DNA of 64,000 nucleotides from Cryptococcus deneoformans JEC21 (taxonomy: Eukaryota > Basidiomycota > Tremellomycetes > Tremellales > Cryptococcaceae), in contig NC_006681.1 of NCBI RefSeq assembly GCF_000091045.1, positions 689,287 through 753,286 of the forward strand, in the 5' to 3' direction. The translations under genes and the position numbers were made by a program. How positions within the stretch are numbered: the first letter of the stretch is position 1; each line of letters begins with the position of its first letter. Below, in pieces: positions 1-11,589 of the stretch. The notes under the pieces were generated by a model. The model did no database searches, was not told the origin of the DNA, and saw only the letters and a list, made by a program, of their open reading frames with translations.

Positions 1-445
1 TTTTTCGCTTGCTTCATGTCTTCGATTGTGGCTGTGGTTCCGAATTCGGCCAATTATGATGGTCTTCCACATCATTACCCGTTGTACCAACGTACCTGTC
101 TACATCGCCGCTTTCACTTCCACTCACTCTCACCCTCACTCACATCAATCGAGATTGCAAACTCAGAATCCAAACGAATCTGCATCCCTCACCCAAATAC
201 ATTCCTAAAAGATCCCGGCTTTCATACGTATACGCAAACCAAAAAAAAACAAGCATAAATTAAACGAATTATCATATCTGTACATACACTACTCTCTTTG
301 TTGTTAACGATAATAGGCTAGTTCTAGCGAAGCTAATATGTCCTTTCTCCAACCGGCCGGGCCGAGGTTGGACTTTCTCTGAAAACTATTTTGTGAACTT
401 TTAGTTACAAAGGAACTATCTACTGTTTGGTTGTACTGTTAATGC

Positions 446-492
<47 letters not shown>

Positions 493-707
493 CTCATGCA
501 ATCATTTATTACTTAACACATTTTGGTCAACTGCAAGAAATCAAATGATGGAAGGAAAAGCGCAAGGCCGTCGTAAATGACACTGTTGTGTTGCCAGAGT
601 AAACCTTTGTTACAGAGATACATTCGTCATCGATGCATTATGCTAATCATGATGATTGGGTATAGTCATGCTTGGTATGGAATGCAAAATGGGAGCAACT
701 CATCCCC

Positions 708-709
<2 letters not shown>
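1..709. other. Left-edge region without a supported gene
   Basis: This is the 3' flank of GUF1. Short open frames exist on both strands but none has intron structure, a recognisable domain or a plausible partner exon. The segment near 1-260 could hold the end of a gene continuing off the window, but nothing supports that. Confidence 0.4.
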
Positions 710-756
<47 letters not shown>

Positions 757-1152
757 AATCTCAATATTTCCGGCAAGCTTCTTCAGCCTCTTCTTTCCTT
801 CTTTCTGTTTATTAAGATGTTTTAATTTTCGATCATAATGACCTAACCACGAATATGATTAGTACTCCGGGCACATCCCGGATGCAGCGTTTTATGTGAT
901 GATGATGATGATGGCTCACCTCCGTACAATCCAGCAGTCACATCCTTTCTAAATGCCTTAACGTTTTCACGAGCAATGACTTTGGCACCAATGGCAGCTT
1001 GGATAGATAATTCAAATTGCTGACGGGGAACAACTTCCTCTGTACGGGAGATGGGGAAAGGAATCGTTTAGCAAAACATGTCCCTCGCAGGAGCAGCAAA
1101 CGGCGACTTACTGAGCTTTGTCACCCAAGCTTTACCGATCGATTGCGCAGCG

Positions 1153-1202
<50 letters not shown>

Positions 1203-1385
1203 AATATTCATCTAACCTCTTCAGTCAGCAACACTTGCATCATACACTGCATAAATCACGAGGAGAAAAGTAAGCGCACCTTGACGAGATTAGACTTTTC
1301 ATATCCCGCTTCTTCATAATCAAATGACGCGAATCCAGAACTCTGACTCTTCAGTTCTGAAAAGAATTCAGTCACAATTTCAGAG

Positions 1386-1417
<32 letters not shown>

Positions 1418-3849
1418 ACTGTTTTCCAGGATGCGGTATTCTTGTTGAACGCCTCGATACCGAGCACAAAGGTCCATCATAGGTCCAATATAATCTGTAG
1501 CAACAGTTGTCAGTTGTGGAAAGAGGATATTGACAAGGAATACATGCCGTTGGGGACAAATATAGTGGCATTAACTTTTGAATGTTCATCAGCGGCGATT
1601 CATTGCACTTCAAGCACGGCCAATACTTACTCATAGGCTCTTCGACATGTGACACGTTCATCTTTGAGTCGCTGACTTCTGGGAATTCGACCGGGTTTGA
1701 AATGTACACCTCTTTCCCATCATTATAAACGACTATTGGAGTCATCAGTCAGTCTGAATAATCAAAAATGACAATCCCCCGAAAGGTGCTTACCTTTGTA
1801 TGGTACTGTTGGTGCGGTGACGATTACTTCCGAGGCATATTCATCCTCAAGACGTTGCTTGCTACGATCAAGTTCAGTCGCAAGATCTTTCAGGCTATAC
1901 AGAGTATGTTGAGAAAAAGAACACTTACAACACATCCATATGCAATGTTCCCAAGAAACCCAATCGGAATCCCTGACTGAGCGCCGCAGACGATTCTCGT
2001 TGGACGGATACTATCATAAACAACGTCGTCAATTACTGTCATTGCGCTGTACGATCAGATAGAAACATACCGCTTCGGTCATTCAATGTCAGCTACGGNN
2101 NNNNNNNNNNNNNNNNNNNNNNNNNNNNNNNNNNNNNNNNNNNNNNNNNNNNNNNNNNNNGGGGGGGGGGGAGCGTCAGCCAACGAGATCACAATATACG
2201 TCAGAATTGACACCTACACGCTCGATAGACTCTTCAAGTTTAGGGAAGTCGGCGCTATCCATGGGGAAGACACCGGCATAAACCTTTAACATGTTCATCA
2301 GCAGGGTCATTTCGGATACAACTAGTAGGCTTACCATCGCTTTCATGGGCTTGAACCCTGGCAAGGGTTCGACGGGCTTATCAGCCCAACAGATGGTATC
2401 GCCGATGAAAGCTATAAAACATGGATCAACTCTAGAGCTGGAGGACGAGATATATGTATTGAAAAGCGCACCTTCTTCAGAGTTTTTCATATTACAAACG
2501 ATATACCTTCATATCATCATGAGCATCATTTTTTCCCGGCAGGAAAGTCAAGTTTGCGTGACTTGTAACTTACCCAACCTGACCGTCCTTGAGCTCGACT
2601 ACAGGCACTTCGTCTGGGTTGTTGATACCAACTTCCAAGATTTCGTATTTCCTTTCAGCTTGCAGGAATCGGACTTTATCGCCTTTTTTGAGGGATCCAG
2701 AGAAAATGCGGACAAGCGAGACGACTCCTCGGAATTGGTCATAGCTGATGAATTACACTATCAGCCCTTCCCCCTTTGATCAACGCCAGAGAATTACGGT
2801 GGCGTTTCGACATACAAAGTGTCAAAGATCAAGCCCCTGAGCTTTCCATCCTCCCCGCCGACCCACGTTCCCGGGGCTGGCAATCCCTCAATGATACTAT
2901 CCAAGACCCCTTCAACGCCCAGCCCACTCTTTGCGCTGATTCGCATATGCTTGCTTTTTTCTAATCCGAGAGAGCTTTCGATCTCTTCAGACGTTTCTTC
3001 GGGGTAAGCGTGTGGAAGATCGACCTTGTTGATTACGGCGAGCATCTCGAGATCAGCTTCGAGGGCATGGTGAAATACAGAGAGTGTTTGAGCCTGGATA
3101 CCCTCTAATTAACGAGGTTGTAAGTGATCCTCCCAACATTAAAGTAAGAAGTATTTGACCTACGAGAGCAATCGACTAGCAGTAAAGCGCCCTCACAAGC
3201 TCCCAAACTTCTAGACACCTCATAACTAAAGTCGACATGCCCGGGTGTATCAATTAGGTTGATCAAGTACTTGTGCCCGTCTTTATGCTGGTGTATTAAC
3301 GATACTGTCTGGGCTTTGACTGTGATGCCTCGTTCTCTCTCAACTTTGAGCTTGTCCAGGAACTGCGGCGAGGAGGATGCTGGGACAGTGCCTGTCATCT
3401 ACATAGATTATCAGCTTCCGGAATGTCCAACCTCGAAAATGGTTTATTATGCACCTGAAGTAGACGGTCTGCAAGAGTTGATTTCCCATGATCAATATGC
3501 GCAATAATGGAGAGATTCCTTGAGCCACATCAGTATAATAACTGTTAAAGAGCAATGAGAGATTTAAGACTTACCGTATTCTCTCCGGTGGAAATTGACT
3601 CATATCCACCGTACGCTTGTCCACTAAAGATGCGGAAGGTTTGGCCAGCCTTGCAACACTTGTTGATAATAACCTTACGCCTCGTATGGTATTTTGGACT
3701 CGAGGCAATAAGCTTCGCGTTTCGAGACTGTGTTTATATCCCGATGGACCGACTAATGGACTTGCCAGGGTTGTTTTTACAGGTCGGAAAACGCGATTTT
3801 TCGAGAGGCATTGCGGACATAGCCTCGAAATTCGGAATAATGAGCTCAT
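710..3849 (-). CDS. GUF1: Mitochondrial translation factor GUF1 (EF4/LepA-type GTPase)
   Basis: This is a LepA/EF4-family ribosome-associated GTPase, known in this family to back-translocate stalled ribosomes and here expected on the mitochondrial inner membrane or matrix. Visible GTPase motifs on the minus strand are the P-loop AHIDHGKST (about 3500), the effector [10 protein letters not shown] (about 3330), G3 DTPGH (about 3240) and G4 NKVD (about 3030). The C-terminal LepA-specific domain contains [20 protein letters not shown], then a last exon [20 protein letters not shown] ending in PRK and TAG at 710-712. The N-terminus from ATG 3849 is basic and Ser/Arg-rich, fitting a mitochondrial presequence. 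Many short introns interrupt it. The last, near 840-920, has a GGAG/GTGAGC donor and a CTAAT branch-like site. The N gap lies inside an intron (2093-2217), flanked by codons for ESIER and LTLNDRS, so coding sequence looks complete. Confidence 0.93.
2099..2160. other. Assembly gap (62 Ns) beside a G homopolymer
   Basis: Positions 2099-2160 are all N, followed at once by a run of 11 G. On the minus strand the gap sits within a GUF1 intron bounded by a GTAGGT donor (2217 downward) and a CCGTAG acceptor ending at 2093. The true intron length is unknown. Confidence 0.95.
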
Positions 3850-4816
3850 CTGAGTCGGACCCTCCTGGCTTCGAAGTCTCTTTGTGTTTGTTTTTATCAG
3901 TCGAAGCCAGCTCTATCGATGCCGACGAATCTCGAATGCATGGCTTTGAAAGTTAAGGACCAGGATTCATCACGTGACCTTTAGGTGGCCTTCATGACGG
4001 CGATATCCGCCTGGTCACTGACATGATGAGCTGGAAGTATTGTGGAGGTGTGACAACACTTCAAATTAGTCACCCTGATGCTTGCTGAACTTTCTTCAAC
4101 TTTGATATCCCGTTTGAGCCTTCTCGTTCAATTGAGTACTTAAGTGAGAGACAAGAAGTGAAAAAGGATATTCAATCTCCGCAATCTCCTCCATCCCTGC
4201 GTCATCATTTATTTCTCATCCCAGCCTGATTCCGCGTCCGTCGCCGACGAGCGGCCATGGCCGGTTTGACGACTCTCGGACGCTTCGGCCGCCACGCAAG
4301 GTCGATAAGCTGCGTGGGAAAAGATTGACGACTGCACGAAAGTGGAGATGAATTGGCCAAGGCTGCTCCTTCTTTGATGTTCTTCTGCGCTCCAACAAGG
4401 CTGCAGGGAAGAATGGACGAGAGAAGGGACCAGGGTATGGGAGATGCCGGGTGATGAAGCATGAGCGTTGCTGGCTTGGTTGTGCATCAATATGTACGGT
4501 GGCGATGGGCGATGGGTGGAGATTATTTTTTATCCTCAGGCACAAGGCTGGACCTGATCAACGTGATTATATCTCACGTCGTACAATTATATCCGCCGCC
4601 CTGCCCGGCATCAATGTCCCCCGCCTGGCCAAGCCTGACATACGGATCCCGGCCGCCATATAAACACCATGACAAACTTTTACACTCGCAATGATGCATG
4701 CCCAGGATACTTGTCTATTAATTCGCTCCTTATAAATCAAGACACCACCACTCTTTGTGCCAGCCACATTTTCATGTTTACCCTTAACAACGCCAGCCGC
4801 AACCAAACATCAATCC
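3850..4816. promoter_or_regulatory. Divergent promoter region of GUF1 and the AIM6-like gene, with a CACGTG box
   Basis: This interval separates two diverging start codons. A palindromic CACGTG E-box-like hexamer at 3971-3976 lies about 120 bp upstream of the GUF1 start. CACGTG is the core bound by Cbf1-type bHLH factors in fungi; its use here is inferred. Short overlapping open frames at 4205-4545 (-) show no domain or codon bias and are not called. Confidence 0.4.
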
Positions 4817-6422
4817 ATGCCAGAATCTAGACAAGTCATAGCACCTTCACCTCTCTTCATTCTCCCCTCCTACTCTTCTATGGGCAGCCCTTCAAAATGT
4901 CTGCTCCAGCCGCCTATAACACCAATCCCTGTCCTACCTCAAACGCAAACCGACCCCGCTGTGCCTTTCCGTTCAAGTGTCGACCGACTGAATTCGGCCA
5001 CACCATTATTACCAAAAAAAGAGGGATCATTTTTTCACGACCTCCGGAGAGGACATTGGCATTTCCCCTGGCGGCGCCATCGATCGGTCAAGTGTTCAAC
5101 CCATTATAATGGACATGCGAGATTACAGGGCTGTGTCTGGTTACTGTGGAAACTTATGTTGGCGGTGCTGATAGGGATCTTTCTGTATTGGTGGGGTTGG
5201 CAAGATGCGAGAGATCAGAGATTAACTCTGGTGAGTAACATGTTTTTTATTTTAGCTCAGATACATGACATCTAAACTTTTGTTGGATTTAGTTTAATCA
5301 ATTAGAACAACTGCCGATCTCAATAAGTGAGTCGCACGTTTTGTGAGGTGTGGCCATACACGTGCTGACCTCAAGATTAGATACTACCATTTCAACAAAA
5401 GGCGTGACAAAGATATGGGCGAATAGCCATAATGATGAAATGCAAGGGAAAGGCGCTTTGGTAAATCTTCGTCCACCATTCGTTCCGCATAAACACATAA
5501 GCTGATAAAACGACATAGACCCTCGCTCTCAAACAAGGTTTTGGATATATCGAAATCGACACCCATCTTGATGCAAGTTCATTGAGGAACTCATCTCTGA
5601 CACTTCTTACTGGCCATGACATTTCGGATCTCAATTCTAATCGCACAGTCAAAGATCTTTATCTTGACCCATTGTTGGCCATTCTGGACGCGCATAACCA
5701 AGGTTGGACACCTGGAGGCGAGAAAAATTGGACGGGTGTATACGAAGATGATCCTCGGGAAGAAGTAACCTTGTTCTTCGATATAGTGAGTGGCCTGCTT
5801 CTATATCTTTGATTGCCGCTGACGGAATGCGCTTTCCCTGTGCATTAAGAAATCGGACGGGGACGCAACATGGCCGTACCTCGAAGCCGCTCTCGAACCA
5901 TTCCTCTCCAAAGGCTACCTCACCACCTACAACACGACCTCCAACACTCTTACTCCTGGGCCACTGACCGTCGTTGGCACGGGTAACACTCCTTTACATC
6001 GAGTCTACTATTCCTCCTTGCGCTACATCTTTTACGATGCTCCCCTGTTAGAGCTGTACCAGCCGTACACCTTGCCTGCAAGCCAATACGGACCTGAAAC
6101 GACGATCTACTGGCACCCAACCATCTCGCCTATCGCTTCCGCCAAATTCCCACTTCAGTCCTACCTCGCCCTCGGTCCAGGATCGAGGGGAGGGGGTATC
6201 AACCCGTTTAGCTGTAATTTGAAACTGACATCGGCGATCGCAAAGCAGATGGGGATCCAGTCAAGATGGTGGGGGGTACTGCATAAGCCGGGATGGGCAA
6301 GGAGGATATTATGGGAGATGGTATGGGAGAGTGGGGCAGGGGTTATGAATGCCGATGAATTGGAGGATATGGGGAATTGGTTGAGGGCACATGAGGGGAA
6401 GGAGAGGAGTTTGAAGTGTTGA
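4817..6422 (+). CDS. AIM6-like PLC-type phosphodiesterase, membrane anchored
   Basis: The model has five exons (4817-5230, 5293-5326, 5381-5460, 5519-5785, 5850-6422), giving 455 aa. ATG 4817 is the first in-frame ATG; the frame is open upstream only to a GTG. Residues about 110-130 form one hydrophobic segment (WLLWKLMLAVLIGIFLYWW), followed by the PLC-like phosphodiesterase core: ANSHNDEMQGKGAL holds the first catalytic His/Asn, IEIDTHL the acidic metal ligands, and LLTGHD the second His. PLTVVGTGNTPL is typical of the AIM6 family. AIM6 was named from a yeast mitochondrial-inheritance screen; its biochemical substrate is not established. A type II membrane topology with the catalytic domain outside the cytosol is inferred. 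Its 3' end is 125 bp before the next gene on the same strand. Confidence 0.8.
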
Positions 6423-6547
6423 AATTGCTTCAGCTTCATAGAAGCTATCTACTGTTTCCATAGTACTTATTAGAGATTATAATTGATTACTAAACGAGAT
6501 ACATAGATGTGTAACCTAATAGTATACACAGTGTACAGTATACAATA

Positions 6548-8799
6548 ATGCATGTTGTTAGATCCGGATGCACGGGCCTTCCCATACAAGGATCAAAAAT
6601 AAACAACAAAGCACCCTTCAGCGACGATTCATTAACCAATTCCAACTTCGACTTCAACTTCGATTTTCATTCAAATTACCCCGAGATAAAACACTTCAGG
6701 GGAAAATACAGACATATCATGAGCAAGACGCAAGAGTCAGCACAAATGGCGAATCCGTCAGATATGACGAGTCCGAAGGCTCAAATCCCAGCGGGCAATA
6801 GGGAACCGACTTCAGAGGCTGGTTGTACTCCAAACAACCATGTTGTTGAGCAAGGGATGAATGAGGTGCATACGATGGATGATCTGGGTGACGCGCAAGG
6901 GACAACTATGGCATGCAAAAACGAGGATGGTGATGAGGAAGAAGAGGCCGATGTGGAGGGTATACTTTCCCCGGCTATGGATACGAGCACCCTTCTCTCA
7001 CCAGATGAAGAAGTGGGAGATACTCCACGGGATCTCAGTCTTGGAGCCAGTGTTGGCCTTGGTCTTAAAGGTGTTACGATGAATTCGAGTACCGTCATCT
7101 CGTCGGGGCACGAAAACCAACGTGAAGAGCACGTACGCGAATCAGAGCTGACTTTGAACGATCGGGGCGATTTTTCTTTCCCTCCTATTCGGAGTAGACA
7201 GATCAGGATCACTCCCATTGCAGCCCCTACTCCCAGCGATACCAGTCACACCAGCCAGGGGAGCAACTCCACGGACCCCACAACTCCATCGTCTATATCC
7301 CTGCTGCAACCTTCCACCCCATCCACGCCGATCTCTTCGCAAGCCCAAGCACCACGCTCATCCACTCCCAACTCGAACACGGGCATGAACACATGCACAG
7401 ACATGCACGACGTGACGACACCAAGGTATACCTTACCGAATCGTCGTCCGACTGGGTGGATCTCTTCCTTTGGTCAAACGGGCATCGGCATCGGCACGGT
7501 CACAGGTGGGAGGGTATTGTCGGACAACCCAGTCCCGCTCTCTGTTTCATCTTTAGTTGAGAATCAACACCAGTTTCCTCTCCGCCCAAGGGCTGTAAGT
7601 ACTGCCCATCATCACCCGGCCGGCCAGAGTCCGAGGGTCACGTCCGTATATGCTCAACAGCCTGAGAGAAAGGTGAGCGGTACGATGCAGTATGCTATTG
7701 CGCCCCCTGATCAGGTTCGGGAGAATGGGGAAAGAATCATAGAAAGGGGGAGGGTGACGTCAGGATACTCGGAAGTTGGTGTAGATACGGGTGTTGAGTT
7801 TGATTTGATCCATGCAGGTGCTGATACAGCTGCCCTCAATGGCGAGCATCACGAAGGCGAACACCAGATAATGAGGGGAGGGGAAGAGACGGTAGAACAA
7901 GAGGAATATCGACTGAGATTTCAAGTATCGACAGCACAGGACGAAGATGAAATATGGATGGCTTATGTGAGACAGCAGTTGGGAGTGTTGTTTCCTGATT
8001 TCTTTCCGACTGATCCGGATCAGCTTGCTCGGTCGGCCGAGTCGGCGGGGTTGGAGGGCGTTAGCACTCAACCTCAAGATGACGATGAGGAGGACGAAGG
8101 GAATACGAGTGCAAGAAGTTCGTCTAGTGTCCAAGAGGCGGGAAATGATATATTCTCACCCTCTGCAGGCGATACGAGCTTTACGACAGCTACGTCGAGC
8201 ACTGAAGATTCGTCCCTTTCCCTCGCTACGCCTCCATCCACCAGCCGGCCTGGCCATGGTCATAGTCTCGGAAGGATGATGGGTGGAATGGGAGAGATTG
8301 GGGTACCGAATGTGAGGGAGGAGATTAGTGGGTTAAGAGACGAGATTATGAGGTTGAGGAGCGTGGTTGGTGGGTTGGCCGAAGGGTTAAGAGGGGAGGT
8401 GGCAGAGATGACAGAGATGGGGGAAGATGACCAGGATCAGCAAGATGCCTACATCCGTGGACCAGAGGGCGGTACGGAGGATAGTGCTGGAAACTTAATT
8501 GAAGAAGACATCCACGCTGAAGGGACCAGAGATGATCAGCCGCCCAGAGCCTTTTTGAAAGTAAGCTTGTCAGTCCTTATACCCCCCCTGCAAAAGATCG
8601 TCCCCCAAAATCCCCGAGGGAAGTACTGATAGATTAATCATAGACCGCACGTATTTCGATCTCAATCCTCCGCCTTCTTGACAACTTGGTTCACCCATCA
8701 GAAGGATCAGCTAGCCGAAGGAGTCACGAACAAGTCTTTGGGGAGGAAAATCTTGGAGGCATTTTGCAATATGTGTCGGCGTTGGCGAAGTCGGATTGA
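6548..8799 (+). CDS. Orphan low-complexity protein with C-terminal coiled coil
   Basis: No family was recognised. A long open frame is followed by a clean intron (8561-8643, GTAAGC...ATCATAG) and a second exon ending at TGA 8797-8799, giving 722 aa from ATG 6548. The in-frame ATG at 6719 is an attractive alternative start, because residues 1-57 are Asn/Phe/Asp-rich and may be translated 5' leader. The first 400 residues are Ser/Thr/Pro-rich with acidic patches and look disordered. Residues about 445-490 contain a denser block around EIWMAYVRQQLGVLFPDFFP. Near the C-terminus EEISGLRDEIMRLRSVVGGL has heptad spacing typical of a coiled coil, and the last exon adds a helix-like ISILRLLDNLV. A scaffold or regulator role is only a guess. 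Confidence 0.75.
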
Positions 8800-8978
8800 T
8801 GTGTAGGGCCCGAGGAGCGATTGTAGATGGGGGTTAAATATCTTGCTTCAATTAAGGACAGAATAAAATGATTTTTTGATTGACAGGGAGTCCCTTAACT
8901 GGGATCTGGAATTTAAGGCTGGGTGGTGGTCTTGCGGCAACTTCAAAATCTTACCCTTCCAATTTTAATTTTTCGTCC

Positions 8979-9020
8979 TAAGTTTAAGGTAGGGGTCTGA
9001 CCCCCGACTTAAAGGTTAAG
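8979..9020. repeat. Imperfect inverted repeat (hairpin) near the Harbinger-like element
   Basis: The arms GTTTAAGGTAGGGGTC and GACCCCCGACTTAAA are near-complementary across a 1-2 base centre, within a segment rich in TTAA and CCTTAA words. It lies just before the Myb/SANT-like gene and after the orphan gene's stop. It could be a transposon-end structure or a terminator hairpin; neither can be decided here. Confidence 0.45.
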
Positions 9021-9155
9021 AAGCTCTTAAACACGAAGCAGATCCTTTCTCCAACGACGAAGGAAAAAACGCGCCCACAAGTCTGTATGTGTGATGTGAA
9101 GATCTATCCTCTATCTTCCACTTTTTTTTTAGCTCCGACACATCATTCCACATAT

Positions 9156-10529
9156 ATGATGCCCAAAGGAAAACAACTCGCAGCAGAACAAAAACAGGAC
9201 AGCGGTCAGGCCGACACTGCTACTACCAAAAGAAAAAGACATCGAACAGTAAACTGGGAGAATGACCTTGGCAGTGACCAGCGTAATGCCAATGACCATT
9301 TGATCGACTGGCTGGGTATGCCCGACTCAGACGGGACTTTGATGTTCTATAGGTGGAAATCAGACAATGTGACGGGAAAAACCAGAGAGCATTGGAGTAA
9401 AGTGGCTTTGGAGTATCTCGTCCAGAAGGGGTGCGCCTCTAATCGCGACGTGCAGTCTGTTTTGAGGCAGGTGGGTACAGACGGTGTTGTCTTTAGTCTT
9501 TTCTGCTTTCAACTGGCAAAATGTATATAGATTAAGAAAATGTGGGGCACGTTCAAGAATACGAGTGATGAGATCAACAAGACAGATTCGGAGGGGCCTA
9601 ATGGTAGTGAGTCTCATGTCTTGCGCCTTTCCCATCATTTGTCATGTTCACTTATTTGCACCCAGATTATGCCATCCGCATTTGCCCTTGGTACAGTGAG
9701 CTCATGCCAATCATGTCACACTCGGCCGCTGCCATGGTTGGACCTGGGCGTTCGACTTTGGATGAAGGTGAGGACAAAGATCGTGAGAGGCTGAGGAAAA
9801 GGATCAGGCATGCGAAGGAAGAGGAGCGCGAGGACGATGATAATGGCCAGTGCGATACTGGCCTGGAACAATTTGGGCTTGATGAGAGTGAGTCGGTTTC
9901 CAATCTATTTCTACGCTTTGTTTGTACTACCGACTTGCTATTCAGCCGCAGATACCGCAGATGCAACGCCCTCACGCCCTTCTTCATCGGTATGCACCCA
10001 GGCCCTTGTCCCTATCCCATTTTCCACCCGTCCCGATCACTCTAAGGTTATCGCGGACACGGCATCTGCTTCAAGTTCTGTCGCTCCTTCTCTTCCCACT
10101 CCTCGGACTGTCTTTGAATCTCGTGGATCTCCTTACGACGCTCCTTCTGGCCTTCTCACTCCAGACAGTCAAGGAACTGCAGAGCGCAATTCTCATCCTC
10201 GCGCTACGCAACGAATGCTCTCTGTAAATGAGAAAGCCGAGGCATGCAGCGCCGAGGACCAGCTCCAACGGCTCGTTGAGGCAAGCGAGGTGAACTGGGA
10301 GAGGAGGCACAGGGATATGCTTCTCTTACAAGAAGAGGAGAATGCGATCCTCAAGGACATTATTGCTGCTGAGGAAAAGAAAGCTGCCACGGCGGTTAAA
10401 AGGCTCGATTTCGAGATGTGGAAGGAGTTTTTGGCGCTCCACAGAGCGGAGGGAGCCTCGTACGAGAAGGCCAAAAAGAGGGCAATGGACGATGTCAAAG
10501 AATGGAATGATAAACATGGGCGAATGTAA
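9156..10529 (+). CDS. Myb/SANT-like DNA-binding protein of a Harbinger-type element
   Basis: The model has four exons (9156-9470, 9531-9603, 9666-9887, 9946-10529) with consistent phase throughout, giving 397 aa. An upstream in-frame ATG at 9087 sits inside GTATGT, which followed by a T9 tract and AG at 9131-9132 reads as a 5' UTR intron, so ATG 9156 is preferred. Residues about 28-120 form a trihelix/Myb-SANT-like region: HRTVNWENDL, LMFYRWKSDN, WSKVALEYLVQKG, then QIKKMWGTFKNTSDEI after the first splice. A basic/acidic linker (RLRKRIRHAKEEE) follows, then a Ser/Pro-rich stretch and a C-terminal coiled coil (about 285-385) rich in Glu, Lys and Ala. In PIF/Harbinger elements this protein binds element ends and aids nuclear import of the transposase. 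The frame is uninterrupted, so it may be expressed even though the neighbouring nuclease is dead. Confidence 0.7.
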
Positions 10530-10634
10530 AGGTTGGCGCGGTTGTTATCAAGGAAATAAAATATGCATCAGTTCATGACTCATCGGTTTTGGTCTGGTTC
10601 GATCAGCCGACTGTAGGCTCTAAACCCATCAAGT

Positions 10635-11589
10635 TCATAACTTGATGGCGTCGATGAGGACCATTACCTTGCAGTAATATGCGCTCATCTTTGTGTCCTG
10701 CACATGCCTCCGGTTTTCGGCATCCTCTCGATCCATGTCGTCTCCTTCGCCGCTTCTGTACCACTCGCCTGTGGCAATTAGGAGATTGTGAAGAATTCCG
10801 CAAGAACGAATCTAGCATGATGCAATTCCCTCATCGAATCGATCTCGAATCAGTAGTCGCAAGCCTACGGAGCGGCTCTTGAGGATACCAAAAGCATGCT
10901 CAATTGAGACTCGAACACCAGCTGCCCTCTGATTGAAGATTCTCTGTTCGAAGCAGATGTCAGTTCACCCCCAATGTCGGCAGGGATCAAGTAACTCACT
11001 TCTGATTCGCTTAAACGAGCTGCATTACGGGGCGTTTTGAATAGAGGTATACAGTGAACAATGATCTCCAACTGGGAATGCTGAATCCGCTACCACATAT
11101 TGTCCTCCTGGAGCAAAGAATCGCTCGGTGAGATTGGTTTGAGAGGATAGAGCCATTGTAGATGCGAGCATCATGGCAAGAAGCCGGGCGGGAACCCGTA
11201 CTGAGCAAACGTGAAGCGTATTCCGTCTGTGATCACAAACGGCAAGGGTTGAAAATCCATATCTAGATTTATATGAGAAGAAGACAAAGAATAGCTCCCT
11301 CGGGGAGATTGGCTCGAGAGGATAGAGCCATTGTAGATGCGAGCATCATGGCAAAAAGCCGGGCGGCGGGAACCCGTACTGAGCAAACGTGAATCGCCTT
11401 CCGTCTGCGATCACAAACGGTAAGGATTGAAAATCCACATCTAGATTTATATGAGAAGAAGTCCTCCGAAGCATAGGATCTTGGAGATCTGATCGCAAAA
11501 AAGGGAATTAGTAGACAGTCATCCATAGTCTCCACCACACAATCGCCAGGCAACCCTTCTTCTACAAAGCTAACAACTATAATAGCCAC
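10635..11589 (-). pseudogene. Broken Harbinger-type DDE transposase (nuclease) remnant
   Basis: Reading the minus strand, pieces of an HARBI1-like DDE nuclease appear in order but in different frames: HDARIYNGSIL (the family's 'H-D-S/A-R' block), GGQYVVADSAFP ('ADSAYP' block), IPLFKTPRNAARLSESE, an intron-like gap (GTGAGT...AACAG), then GVRVSIEHAFGILKSRS and IRSCGILHNLLIATGEW ending at TGA 10635-10637. Breaks seen are a TAG where the family has Trp (before IRSCGILHN, about 10817), frame changes between the conserved blocks, and a duplicated segment near 11115-11461. No usable start codon with a continuous frame was found. The nuclease is therefore inactive here. Confidence 0.7.
11115..11461. 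repeat. Tandem duplication (two ~170 bp units) inside the DDE remnant
   Basis: Two near-identical copies lie head to tail, at about 11115-11284 and 11285-11461. Each begins CAAAGAATMGCTC and runs through GATAGAGCCATTGTAGATGC, a GCCGGGCG tract, CCCGTACTGAGCAAACGTGA and GATTTATATGAGAAGAAG. They differ by a handful of substitutions and a small GGC-type indel. The duplication repeats the HDAR-motif part of the nuclease and would by itself disrupt it. Confidence 0.85.

Noticed and set aside
4205..4545. Three overlapping minus-strand frames of 85-109 codons
   Set aside because: They overlap each other in all three frames, have no domain or splice logic, and occupy a divergent promoter.
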